A stretch of DNA of 64,000 nt from assembly GCA_963995505.1 (NCBI GenBank), contig OZ023192.1, forward strand, positions 2,448,001-2,512,000. The letters are read 5' to 3'. This stretch comes from Hypericum androsaemum (taxonomy: Eukaryota; Streptophyta; Magnoliopsida; Malpighiales; Hypericaceae). The first letter of the stretch is position 1. Each line of letters starts with the position of its first letter. Made by a program: the position numbers and the translations under genes. Below the pieces are notes generated by a model. The model had not been told where the DNA came from, made no database searches, and worked only from the letters and a program-made list of their open reading frames with translations. This document shows positions 24,193 to 36,255 of this stretch, in pieces.

Positions 24193-24306
24193 ATATTGCC
24201 AATGACGAACACGAAAGCGCGAGCACCGTCATCGTCGTCGGCGGCGTCCACATCCCGTGGAGGAGCTAACCCTACGTTCCTCCCTTACCTCCGCCGTGTC
24301 GTCAAG
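24193..24306 (+). pseudogene. UNC-50 exon 1 relic, copy B (start codon lost)
   Basis: It is the same length as exon 1 of the intact gene (114 bp) and encodes TNTKARAPSSSSAASTSRGG and LPYLRRVVK before a GT donor. The initiator ATG is ATA here (24193). An in-frame ATG at 24202 could replace it, but copy B ends in intron 1, so there is no rest of the gene. Confidence 0.85.
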
Positions 24307-24552
24307 GTTCCCTACTCTCTTAGATCCGATCTCTCTCTTGCTCTCTCTCCTATTTCCAGTTCATTATATCCTTCAAGTTCTCTCCATTTCGCTTGCGTTC
24401 GGTGAAAATTGAGATTCGTTTCTCTCTGGTCGGAGTTGTAACCGTTAACTTACCAACCACGAGCTCGTTGTTCGTTGCTCGCGAGAGCGTGTTCTGGCGT
24501 GTGAATTGTGTGTTACTTGATCTCTGTTGCGTTTGTTGGCGTTAGATATGTT

Positions 24553-25956
24553 AGAAACTTCGGGGTTTCTTTTTGCCAAAACCCTAAATCACGTTCTGCT
24601 TTTTATTTATTTATTACGGCACTGGTAGAACGAACCCTAATCAGAAAGAAAGAATCTCTGATATCAGATGGTGTAGCGTTGCAGAGGCTGAAACTAAAAT
24701 AAGATAAAAGATATGTCAATTTCAATACGGAAATTTCCTAGGGATAAAAACTAGATCTAAAGAATGCACAATGCACGTAACTTACTAGAGTAGGCTCGAC
24801 GAACAAGCTTGAGTGTGTCATTGCTCTATCAAAAAGGGGAAAATGAACAACATGTCTCGGGTCAACAAAAGAAAAGCTCGCTTTTATAAAATTTCTAGGG
24901 GTTCTGAAATAGTAATCACTCTTTAAAGTCTAAACTCATATATATATACTAAAACTATTTTAAAAAAAGGTAAACCATAAATAATCTAAAAGACCTAAAA
25001 CTAAAAAAAAAACCGAAATATGAACAAACGGGTTCTAAAATGACAAAAGTTCAAACTAAGATCATAAAAATGTCGGCGTCTACTCAATAAATTTTGGGTC
25101 TTATTCACCTGAGTTTTTGTGACGTCAACATCCAATTGAATACATAGAAATTGACTGAATAAAAAACTCCAAAAATATACCTAGGATTTTCCACCCGATT
25201 CCATTTTCCAGTTCAAGAAACAGTACAGTTCATGATTCGTGCCATGGATCCAACAAACCCAAATGGTTCCAAGACAGCATCACTAAAATTACGATTGGGG
25301 GATTCTTCTCCATTTTTTTGGGTCGAGGAAATCTCCGTAGTGTGTAATCCAATGCGAGCTAGTTAAAAGAAAGAAAATTAGTTTATTTTTTTGGTTTAGA
25401 ATCACTTGGTATTTGATTCATGAGACCGACTAATCCAAGTTCGAACCTAGTAAGACCTTTGAAAGGTGGCAAAACTCTTCCAAAAAATATTTAACAAAAA
25501 ATTAATTTCATGATAATATTGTTTTTAGAATTTCCCATTCTTTGAAAATAATTTTGCCATTTTCACATTTGATTTTATTATATTATCTAATTTTTGCTGA
25601 AGTCATCAATCCATTTTTTTATAAATGACTTATGTACCCTAAAAAAATCAATAAAACAATAAAATAAAATGTTTCTCAAAATTTCTAAAGACGAAGAGGA
25701 AACTTTCCGACGCTTCGTCTTCGTCAAGATCTTCCTCGCTGGAGGTCCTCCTCCGCCTCTTGACGAAAGAGATGACCTATTATTATTTTTTTGTCAGAGA
25801 TCCACCTATTGATATTATTGTTGTTCCCGACGTGGAAAAACACAACTCTAAGCCCGTCTCGGATATTATTGTTTGTCGGAGATCCACCTAATGATGGACA
25901 AGGGAGTGCCACGATGTGCACATCGCCACTTTTTTTTTTGAGGGGAAACATATATT

Positions 25957-26000
<44 letters not shown>

Positions 26001-26288
26001 TCAAGTAGGAAAGTCTAAGAACAACGAGACATCGCCGCTTATTGATACTAACTGAAATAGATAAGACACATCCAAGAAAGTATGTCAAGTTCACTTGGTA
26101 AAGGTATTTCAGGCTGCACGTTTATGTTGATGGCTCTTTGTGGCGAAGATTTCTATTTGTAGATCCGGAAGATTGTAGATATGTTCAATTTCCATGGGTG
26201 TCCTTGACTGTTAGAACATGGAAGCCCTTCCAAGCTGCTCTTCTGTCGGCTACTGGAGAAGATGACCATGGAAGACGACGAGGTCGAG
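24553..26288. other. Unassigned AT-rich spacer between copies B and C
   Basis: No gene is seen. It contains a (TA)n run at about 25964-25997. The last 150 bases may belong to the left part of unit C, whose counterpart in copy A lies outside the window. Confidence 0.5.
25964..25997. repeat. (TA)n microsatellite
   Basis: About 17 uninterrupted TA dinucleotides. Confidence 0.95.
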
Positions 26289-27695
26289 ATAGGATGTCTT
26301 TTTGTTTTGCCGGAGACATAGCCAGAGAAGACGACCGGAAATGTCGTCGGAGAAAACGATGCGTTGCCTCACAAGGCAGAGGGGCGAAGAGAGTATATAT
26401 ATTTTTCACTTTTTATTTAAATGTATGGACATAATAATCACTTTCATTATTAAAATATGATAAATAGATGGACGACGTTATCAAGAAATCTGAGAGTATA
26501 ATAAAACTAAATACCGAAGAAGATAAATTATTTGCAAAAATGATGGACCCTAGAAGCGATAGTACCAAACATGGGGGCCTAAGAATAATTTTCCCTTATC
26601 TGATTGAAATATGAACTAATCGGATCAACTTGATAGTATAAAAAAATTAATGCAGTAAAACTTTTTTTAAATAATATTGTTGGAACCAAAAAAAATATTA
26701 CTTTAAAGATGTAATATTATTCTGTTTTACCAACCTTATTTGCCAAGATCAGATTAATGACATTGTCTTTTTTCTTATATTGTATAGCATTACTTTCCAT
26801 TTTCTTCAAATTTTTATTTGTACCACATGTTATTTGAATAACTAGTAGAACAACTAATCTAAATTTGAGTCCGGTAGGATATTTAAAATGTGACAAATTT
26901 TACTAATAAATATTTAACACGATTATATACCCAACAACTAATCTAATTAAGCTAAAACAACACCATCACCAATTTATCAAAGTGTTTGTTATTTTTTTTC
27001 TTAAGTTGGTTATAATTTTATAGTTTGACTAATTCTAATTTGAGCTCTGCATAATCTTTAAAAAAGGGTAAAGCTCCTCCTAAGGCTATAAAATACTATT
27101 GTATTTCCAATAACTCGAACTCAAAATATAGTTAAGTTAGAATAACGCATTCGTCATTTAATCTAAGTATTTTTTAATTTAATTATTTTTTTAATTTAAG
27201 AGTGGTAGGTGAAGTTATAACTTTCACATTAGAGTGTAGGATGGTTCTTTCTAAATTTAGTTCAACAAGTTTCTTCGAGTTAATGGAAACAATTTAATGA
27301 CTTTCAATTTTGGTCTTATATTTAAGTATTTATCATGTGATGTCTGATTATATCTATGAAATCTCGGTCCATTGTATTTAATTAATGAAAATTTTATTTT
27401 TTTGAATCGTAGTTGCGTGTTATACTTTGCTTGTCATTAAACACGATAAGATTTTTTATGTCCTCACTAAAATATTCAACTAGAATGTGCTCTTCTAGAA
27501 GGGTTTTCTTCTCATAATTTATGTACTTGATATAATAAATTTTACAAAAAAATAAATTAAAAGTGCTAAAAATCGAAAACTCTGTAGTACGATTCCAATT
27601 GAAAAGGTAGCATGTTTCTGGTGTTCCGGGGGAATTAGTCCTAATTTCAATGACCATGAAGATGATCAGTTCATTTACTAGAAAATCTTCGCAAC

Positions 27696-28486
27696 TAGGG
27701 GTGGGCATTCAGATAATTCAAATCTGGATTATTTGAATTATCCATTATCCGAAATATCTGAATTTGTATTTTTGATATCCGAATCCGAATCCAATCTCCT
27801 AACTATTAGATATCTAATTTTTTTTCGAATTTGGATTCGGATAATTCGAACTATCCGAATTTATTTATAAAAATGTTTAATTTCGAGTAAGAGGGAAAAA
27901 ATCATGGTGCTTTTTTCCTAGTGTGGAAGTCTAAAGGGGAAAGGAATAAAACAATGCGTAACGCCCTACAAGGATATATAAAGGAAGAAGAATTGGATGT
28001 CCCAAGGAAGAACTCTCATCTGGGTTTTAATTCCAGCCCAGTACATTTGGTTAAGTGTGTGTTTGGTTTATTTTGCAATAAAATTCGTAGTCTACTCGCC
28101 ATTAAAGAAGCAATAAGGAGAGGGCATGCAATTGTAGGGAGCACGCGAACTAGGATGTTTGAGAATTGAAATTTTAGGGCTTATGTTTGGTAAATTTGGG
28201 ATTGGATTTGAGGGTTTGAAAATTGGTTGAGGTAAGTTTGGGTGAGTCATGACTATAAAAAAAATTTAGGGTTTCATGAGGTTAGATATGAGGGAAGATG
28301 AGGTTGCTTTAGTTTTTATTTACTGCCGTGAAAACTTAGCCCAAACCCATGAGTATGTTTGATCTATTTTAATATGAGTTTACATTTCGGATATTCGGAT
28401 AATCCTAATTTATAATTTTGTTATCCGAATTCAAATTATCCAAATCTAAATTTTTTTTCGAATATCGGATAATATGCTCACATTTA
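27696..28486. mobile_element. hAT-like MITE with ATTATCCGAAT palindromes
   Basis: It starts TAGGGGTGGGCATTC and is flanked by TTCGCAAC (27688-27695) and TTCACAAC (28487-28494), an 8-bp duplication with one mismatch. Copy A at about 4170 is the empty site. The subterminal palindromes match those of the 1817-3345 element, so they belong to the same family. The right terminal repeat is degraded to TATGCTCACATTTA. No transposase is present. Confidence 0.8.
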
Positions 28487-29064
28487 TTCACAACTATACT
28501 TTAGTTATTAGAATATGGGAGCATGGTTAACTCTTTATAATTACAAAACCGCCAAGAGACATAAAGCGTCATATTTTTGTGATATCAATGTAAAGTGATT
28601 TTCTATAAATGATATTATTTTTAAATTAATAAAATTTTCTAATCTCGAGTCAGACCTTGTACCATAATAATTAATATTTTAAAAAAAAATTAGTGCTATG
28701 TTTTGTTCTCAATTTTTGTATAAAATAATATTTTTTGAATATATACATATATTTTTAGATATTTTACGAATTTTAAAAAATTATTTTAAGATACTAGTTG
28801 TTGGGTATATAATTTTATTAAAATATTTAATGGTAGAGTTTTGTTACCTTTTAAATGTCTCACTCGGTTTAAAGCTTGATTGGTTGTTCAATTGGTTATT
28901 CGAATAATAAGTGGTAACAATAAAAAATGAAGAAAATGGAAAGTAATGCTATAAAAAAAAAGAAAAAAGACAATATCTTGGCAAATAAGGTAGGTAAACC
29001 AGAATGGCAACTGGGAACAGTAACCCTAAACCACGTCCATCACTACAAAAAAATCCTCTAACAC

Positions 29065-29071
29065 TATAAAA
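29065..29071 (+). promoter_or_regulatory. TATA box upstream of MYB fragment C
   Basis: TATAAAA lies 79 bases before the ATG at 29144, matching copies A and B. Confidence 0.55.
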
Positions 29072-29143
29072 CCCACCTCGTCTCTACTTATTGTCCACAC
29101 CAATATTCACTTTTATTCCTCTCTAGAAAACACAATAAGGGAT

Positions 29144-29247
29144 ATGGCGGAGCAACAACGACCATCCTCGGCCACAGTGGAGTGGGTTCGGGGGCCTAGG
29201 AGCCCCGAGGAGGACGCCCATCTCAGGTACATTTGGGAATGAATAAT
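29144..29247 (+). pseudogene. MYB first-exon stub, copy C
   Basis: ATG 29144 opens 29 in-frame codons (MAEQQRPSSATVEWVRGP, then RSPEEDAHLRY), the best preserved start of the three copies. MYB sequence ends at about 29228, where an inverted block begins; a stop follows at once. No further MYB repeat sequence is collinear with it. Confidence 0.75.
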
Positions 29248-29978
29248 GTATTTCCTTAACTTGTAATTGCAGCTTTACATATGTGTTTATATACAAATCA
29301 AGTAGAGTAATTACTGCTAGATTACAGCTCATGTACATTAACTAATCTAGTCATTACATATGAAAAATAGAGCACTAGTCGTTGATGACAGAGAGAGAGA
29401 AAAGAGGGCGTGAGCGGGAGCGCGAAACGCCATCCAACGGTTACTAGTCGTTACACAGGAGAAGCAGGTTCCAAGGGCGTGCATAGCAGGTGCTCAATGT
29501 TAGTTCCAAGAGTGCACAAACGAGGAGCACCCCTGCTAATAATCGAGGAGGATGATCTACATCATTAATGCTCTATTATCATTCACAACAGAAACACATT
29601 CGGAACATTTAAAAATATTAATTTCTATATCATATTTATGAAAAGGGGATTACAATATTTGGTTTTGTTAATCAGATATACTGAGTTATTTAAAAATCAG
29701 TAGTGTGTTGTATATATTTTTTTCTGAAGATGATGATATGCAACATATTTGCCATTCAGTCCGTTATTACAATGGAGACACATAAGCTTGGTTTTTCATG
29801 ACCCAATTTGCCACTTACAAAGGAGAAATCGACTCGATTAATTAACGAAATAAATACTAATTGAAATTGAAAATTCATGTGTGAGCCATATCATTTTTCT
29901 AAATCAACTTCTTGTTCAGTTGTGGCGATGCCATCGAGGCATTTCCCGGTGGAACGATGTCGTGACGTCCCATGCTAT
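29229..29978 (-). repeat. Inverted MYB 3' end and downstream flank in copy C
   Basis: Reverse-complemented, this block reads as the MYB C-terminal codons and 3' flank found directly at 5365-6240 in copy A. A direct copy of the same flank follows at 29985-30269 and continues after Copia 2 at 36256. Copy C therefore holds the flank twice, in opposite orientations. Confidence 0.8.
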
Positions 29979-30274
29979 CCAACTTACAGAGGAAGCTCAA
30001 CAAGAAGTTGATTTAGAAAAATGATATGGCTCGCACATGAATTTTAATTTCAATTGGTATTTATTTTGTTAATTAATTGAATCGATTTCTCCTTTGTAAG
30101 TGGGAAATTGGGTCATGAAAAACCAGGCTAGTGTGTCTCTTTTGTAATAACGGAGCAAATGGCAAATGTATTGCATATCATCATCTTCATAAAGATATAT
30201 ACAAACACCAATTCACTATTAAATTTTACATCATCTTCTTTGAAGAGAATGTGATGTTTTTACTGGTAGAAAAT

Positions 30275-30977
30275 TGTTGGGTTTGAATGCATTTGGCCCA
30301 AAGTGGAAAGGCCCAAAGTGGAGGCTCAAAAGGGAAATGAATGGGGCAATACCACATTGATTAGAGCAAGGAGGATTTTCTTGTTTATAAGGAATCCCCC
30401 TCCTTGCCTCTCAACTTGATTGGCTACCCAAAAAGCTGACCCACCGCTAGCTGCCTGCGAGGACAGTGAGCACGTGCGTGTGCGCATGGCGCATTGGACG
30501 CAGGTCGCAATGGGGCTGGAGGAGCCTTAAGTACGGATTGGAACGTCCAGGAGGCTTCCAGAAGGCCGAAGGAGTGCGAGATCTCCCGCGAAAGGGCGCC
30601 AGCGCAGCCTGGAGTGCCTGGAAGGATCCAGAAGCCACCGAAGGGCCACGAGCGCAGCCAGACAGCCTGTTGGCCGAGCGGACGAGTCCCTTCTGGGTGG
30701 CTGCCTCCCTGCCTCCTCCAGCCTATAAATAGGCGTGCCCTCCTTGCCATTTCCTCATCCCAGCAGCACATGCACCTCCTAGCATTGTTGTCTTCTCCTC
30801 TCCCCCGTGTGCAACGTTCTTGGAAACGCCCTAAACAGTCGTTGTATCTTGGGGACGATTGCCGAAGCCCGTACCGCACTGAAATATACGGGGCAATCTC
30901 GTCTTACGGAGAAAATGTCCAACACTTGCCTCGACTGAAGTAGATCCTAATCAAGTACACCACTCCGACAAACAACA
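30275..30977 (+). repeat. 5' LTR of Copia 2
   Basis: 703 bp. TATA box TATAAAT at 30724-30730. It lacks about 70 bp present in the 3' LTR (36016-36090), with the junction at a CGT microhomology, and also lacks the GC-rich CGCGCACG repeats. Confidence 0.93.
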
Positions 30978-31005
30978 ATCGTAAGACGAGATTGTGTACT
31001 TGAAG

Positions 31006-34000
31006 ATGGCATGGACAAGCTCAGCACCAGTGCCAGCGGTCCCGGGAACTGTCCACGCCGAAAGGCCGGCCAAGTTCAACGGTACCGAATTCAAGAGATG
31101 GCAACAGAAGATGTTGTTCTACCTGACGACGCTCAACCTGGTCCGATTCTTGAAGGAAGAGGCTCCGAAGGTGGCGGAAAATGAGGCAGATAAACAGAAG
31201 ATCAACGCCCTCGATGCATGGAGTCACAGCGACTTCCTATGCCGGAACTATGTCCTGAATGGACTAGACGACACGCTCTACAACGTCTACGCGGAAGCTA
31301 AGACAGCTAAAGAGCTGTGGAGTTCACTCGAGAAGAAGTACAAAACGGAGGATGCCGGGACGAAGAAATTCATCATCGGACGATTCCTCGACTTCAAGAT
31401 GGTGGACTCCAAGAAGGTCATCGACCAAGTGCAAGAGTTGCAGCTGATCCTTCACGAGATCCAAGCCGAAGGAATGCAACTCAGCGAGTCCTTCCAAGTA
31501 GCTGCGATGATCGAGAAGCTCCCCCCGCTCTGGAAGGACTTCAAGAGCTACCTCAAGTACAAGAGGAAGGACATGAGCCTAGAAGACCTGATCGTGAGAC
31601 TTAGGATCGAGGAAGACAACCGAAAGTCCGAAGTCAAGCAAGGCAAGGCCAACCCCGAGACCACCGTGCACCTCGCCGAGGGAAAAGGTAGCAAGAAGAG
31701 GAAGAAGTCCGGGGATAAGCAGGAGAAGCAAGAGCCTAAGAAGAAAAAGAAGATCAAGGGCGACTGCTACAACTGCGGTAAACCCGGACACATGGCTAAG
31801 GACTGTCGCCAGCCGAAGAAGGACGACCAAGGAAGGGCTAACCTGGCTGAAGACTTGTCCCAGATGGATCTGTCAGCCGTGGTGTTTGAAGCCAACCTGG
31901 TGGACAATCCGAGAGAGTGGTTCGTGGACACTAGAGCTACCCGCCACGTCTGCTCGGACAAGGAGATGTTCTCGAACTATATCCCGATCACCGGCCGAAA
32001 GCTGTTCATGGGAAACTCCGCAACGTCCAAGATCGTTGGTCTGGGAAAGGTGGTCCTGAAGCTGACCTCAGGAAAGGAGCTGACCCTCAAGGATGTGCTG
32101 CATGTCCCGGACATCCGCAAGAACTTAGTCTCTGGCTCACTGTTAAGCAAAGCCGGTCTTAAGCTTGTATTTGAGGCTGATAAGTTTGTACTGACCAAAG
32201 CAGGTCAATTCATAGGAAAGGGTTATCTAGAGAGGGGGCTCTTTAAGATGAATGTAATAACTGTACATCGCACCTTTAACGGTGAAAATAAAGTTAAAGC
32301 TTCTTCTTACTTGGCCGAGTGTTCTAATTTATGGCATGGTAGATTAGGACACGTAAATTTAAACTCACTAAGAAAGTTAGTAAGTTTAAATTTATTACCG
32401 AATCTAGAGTTCAACCCATCCGATAAATGTGAAGTATGTGTGGAGGCTAAAATGACCAAAGCACCTTTCCATTCGGTGGAAAGAAGTACTACGCCTTTAG
32501 AGTTAATTCATACGGACACTTGCGATATGAAACACGTGCAAACTAAAGGCGGGAAGAAATACTTCATCACGTTTATCGATGATTGCACGAGATACTGTTA
32601 CGAATATCTCTTAAAGGGCAAAGACGAAGCTCTTGATGCATTTAAGAGATATAAGAATGAGGTTGAAAATCAACTCAGCGTGAAAATCAAAATGATCCGA
32701 AGTGATCGAGGAGGAGAATATGTAGCTCCGTTTGAGGAACTCTGTCAAGAACATGGCATTATTCATCAGACGACTGCTCCATACTCACCTCAATCGAATG
32801 GCGTAGCTGAACGCAAAAATCGAACTCTTAAGGAGATGATGAACGCTATGTTGATTAGCTCGGGCTTACCCCAGAACATGTGGGGGGAAGCTGTACTCTC
32901 AGCTAACCACATTCTAAACAAATTGCCACACAAGAAAAGGGATAAAACCCCATATGAACTATGGAAAGGAAGGAAGCCTTCCTACGGTTACCTTAAAGTG
33001 TGGGGGTGCCTAGCAAAGGTCGAAGTACCTAAGCCTAAGCAGGTGCGAATAGGACCCAAGACCATTGATTGCATCTTTATCGGATATGCGCAAAATAGTA
33101 GTGCTTATCGATTCTTGGTGCATAAATCTGAAAACCCTGAGATAAATGCGGGAATGGTCATAGAATCAAGGAACGCAACATTTTTTGAAGAAAGCTTTCC
33201 TAATAAGGAAAGAAAGGAAGCAAGTCCGAAGAAAAGGGCTCACGAGACTACGCAAGGGTCAAATCAGAAAGATGATGAACCTAGACGTAGTAAACGGACG
33301 AAGGTAAGCAAATCTTTCGGTCCGGACTATCTAACCTATGCGTTAGAAGATGAACCCAGGACAATCCAAGAGGCATTGTCCAGTCCAGATGCTCCTCTCT
33401 GGAAGGAAGCTATCAATAGTGAGATAGAATCCATTATGCAAAACCACACATGGGAAATCGTGGATCTCCCACCGGGCTGTAAACCTTTGGGATGCAGGTG
33501 GATCCTAAAAAGGAAATACAAAGCTGATGGATCAATCGACAAGTACAAAGCTCGATTGGTAGCTAAGGGGTTCAAGCAGAAGGAGGGATATGATTTCTTT
33601 GACACGTATTCACCGGTCACAAGAATCACATCGATTAGAGTACTCATAGCTGTTGCAGCACTCTATAACCTCGAGATCCACCAAATGGATGTAAAAACAG
33701 CTTTCCTAAATGGAGAACTGGAAGAGGAGATATACATGGAGCAACCTGAAGGGTTTGTGGCTCCCGGTCAAGAGCATAAAGTATGTCGACTAGTCAAGTC
33801 ACTATACGGGCTAAAATAAGCGCCAAAATAGTGGCACGAGAAATTTGACAGAATAATGTTGTCAAATGGATTTAAGATCAATGAGTGTGATAAATGTGTT
33901 TACATTAAGGGCACACCTGAAGCTTACGTAATTGTATGTCTCTATGTAGATGACTTACTAATTATGGGAAGCAATAAAGAGGTTATTGTGAAAACTAAGA

Positions 34001-34893
34001 ACATGTTAAAGAACCACTTTGACATGAAAGATATGGGTTTGGCAGACGTCATACTAGGAATAAAAATTTCTAGGAAAGCTAACGAAATTATCTTGACGCA
34101 ATCCCACTACGTGGAAAGCGTGCTCAAGAAATTTGAAGCTTTTGACAAACCTCTGGTTAAGACTCCAGTAGATTTGAATCTACACTTAGCCAAGAATCGA
34201 GGGGACCCAGTATCTCAACTCAAGTATGCGCAAATTATCGGGAGCTTGATGTATTTAACAAACTGCACTCGTCCCGATATTGCGTACTCGGTTAGTAAAC
34301 TTAGTAGATTCACAAGTAATCCAGGAAAGGATCACTGGCTAGCTCTAGAAAGGGTTTTACAGTATTTAAAACATACCATAAACCATGGCATACATTATGC
34401 TAAATATCCAGCTGTATTAGAAGGATACAGTGACGCAAACTGGATATCAGACACTAAGGACTCCAAATCTACGAGTGGATACGTATTCACCATAGGAGGA
34501 GGAGCTGTGTCTTGGAAGTCCTCTAAACAAACGTGCATAGCTCGATCCACCATGGAGTCGGAGTTTATAGCACTAGACAAAGCTGGGGAAGAAGCTGAAT
34601 GACTCAGAAACTTCCTAGAGGATATTCCGTGCTGGAGTAAACCGGTGCCTCCCGTATTGATACATTGTGATAGCATGTCTGCAATCGGGAGAGCACAAAG
34701 TACATTGTACAATGGAAAGTCTCGACATATCCATCGGAGACACAATACCGTTAGACAGTTGATCTCTAGTGGGGTGATCACCATTAATTATGTAAAGTCC
34801 AAGGACAACTTAGCTGATCCTTTTACGAAAGGAATCAATAGAGATCAAATGTACAACGCAGTAAGGGGAATGGGATTAAAATCCACACACTAA
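31006..34893 (+). pseudogene. Copia 2 gag-pol with three nonsense codons
   Basis: 1,296 codons stay in one frame from ATG 31006 to the terminal stop at 34891. They are interrupted by TAA 33817, TAG 33829 and TGA 34600. Domains: UBN2-type gag with [17 protein letters not shown], zinc knuckle [14 protein letters not shown] (residue about 253), protease region with [10 protein letters not shown] (about 305), where the catalytic loop reads DTRA instead of the family's DTGA, integrase ([14 protein letters not shown], then NGVAERKN), reverse transcriptase YVDDLLI (about 979), and RNase H (GYSDANW). The stops look like C-to-T or G-to-A changes, as expected of methylated repeats. A damaged protease also argues against activity. 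Confidence 0.93.
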
Positions 34894-35437
34894 AGAACGT
34901 CCATAGCGGTAACTCAACCATGATGAGTGGAGATCCCACAAACTTGTTTCAATGAGAAAACTAAGTTATGGAGGGTTCAGTTTAATCACTTGGAACCTAT
35001 CTCATTCTCAGAAGCTGCCCAGGTGTTAGCCTGCAGCAGTGTGGTAAGGTTAAGCATTACGCTTTTAATAATTCCTATACCTTGATTAAGGTGGAGTATG
35101 GCAGGATACTCCTGATAGGAGATCACCTATGTAAGTGTGAAGTGAGGCCGCTTCAAATGGGAAAAATACTTATGAATCCAAGATACGGTCCATGGCCGAA
35201 AAGGACACAACGTGAGAACCCAAATATACTAGGGTTATTATTGTGTAAATGTTATTGTCTTGGTTTACACCAAAAGCTGACGGTTCAAAACATCGCGTTC
35301 ACCAAGCAGCGAGTAAATCCGATAACATATTACTAGAGAAGGTTCAAAGCCGCAAGCTACCTATCTCGATGCAATAATAACACGTCAGAACTTTCGATTA
35401 GAGTATGCATGCATTAATCATCATTCATGTGGGGGAT

Positions 35438-36255
35438 TGTTGGGTTTGAATGCATTTTTTTAATGCATTTGGCCCAAAGTGGAAAGGCCCAAAGTAGAGG
35501 CCCAAAAGGGAAATGAATGGGGCAATACCACATTGATTAGAGCAAGGAGGATTTCCTTGTTTATAAGGAATCCCCCTCCTTGCCTCTTAACTTGATTGGC
35601 TACCCAAAAGGCTGACCCATCGCTAGCTGCCTGCGAGGACGGTGCGAAGCACCGTTCGAGCACGAGCACGAATGAGCTCGCGCACGCGCACGAGCTCGCG
35701 CACGCGCACGTGCGTGTGCGCATGGCACATTGGATGCAGGTCGCAATGGGTACTTTGTGGCGCACTTGGCACTTCCTGGAAGGATCCAGAAGTCTCCGAA
35801 GGGTCACGAGCGCAGCCTGGCGCGCCTGGAAGGGTCCAGAAGCCACCGAAGGGCCACGAGCGCAGCCAGACAGCCTGTTGGCCGAGCGGACGCGTCCCTT
35901 CGGGATGGCTGCCTCCCTGCCTCCTCCAGCCTATAAATAGGCGTGCCCTCCTTGCCATTTCCTCATCCCAGCAGCACATGCACCTCCTAGCATTGCTGTC
36001 TTCTCCTCTCCCCCCGTTCTTCATCTAGAAAAGAGTCCCGAAAGTTCTGGGTATATAAGGGTTCGTCCGAAAGTTTCGAGATACGTGTGCAACGTTTTTG
36101 GAAATGCCCTAAACAGTCGTTGTATCTTGGGGACGATTGCCGAAGCCCGTACCGTACTGAAATATACGGGGCAATCTCGTCTCACGGAGAAAGTGTCCAA
36201 CACTTGCCTCGACTGAAGTAGATCCTAATCAAGTACACCACTCCGACAAACAACA
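35438..36255 (+). repeat. 3' LTR of Copia 2
   Basis: 818 bp. TATAAAT at 35932-35938. It holds two copies of an 18-bp GAGCTCGCGCACGCGCAC unit near 35675-35710 and a stretch with a second TATATAA (about 36052) that the 5' LTR has lost. Confidence 0.93.

Larger units (their letters stand above)
20497..24552 (+). repeat. Duplicated unit, copy B
   Basis: It is collinear with copy A from about 4505 and with copy C up to 38830 (in UNC-50 intron 1). It includes the MYB fragment and UNC-50 exon 1. Homology ends abruptly at about 24552, after GATATGTTAGA. Confidence 0.8.
30275..36255 (+). mobile_element. Copia LTR retrotransposon 2 with atypical primer site
   Basis: Perfect 5-bp target duplication AAAAT at 30270-30274 and 36256-36260. 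The LTRs start TGTTGGG and end CAACA. A polypurine tract GTGGGGGAT precedes the 3' LTR at about 35429-35437. After the 5' LTR there is no TGGTATCAGAGC; instead CGTAAGACGAGATTG (30980-30994) is an exact 15-base complement of CAATCTCGTCTTACG inside the LTR (30894-30908). The internal gag-pol frame has three stops and no frameshift. Confidence 0.95.

Noticed and set aside
24508..24702. 64-codon frame after UNC-50 exon 1 in copy B
   Set aside because: It spans the breakpoint where unit homology ends and has no counterpart in the intact gene, where the region is intron.
26138..26434. 98-codon frame at the start of copy C
   Set aside because: Only partly present in copy A (positions 1-120), where it has base changes and no matching start; no family recognised.
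27921..28169. 82-codon frame inside the hAT MITE
   Set aside because: It has no resemblance to hAT transposase and no other copy in the window; probably chance.
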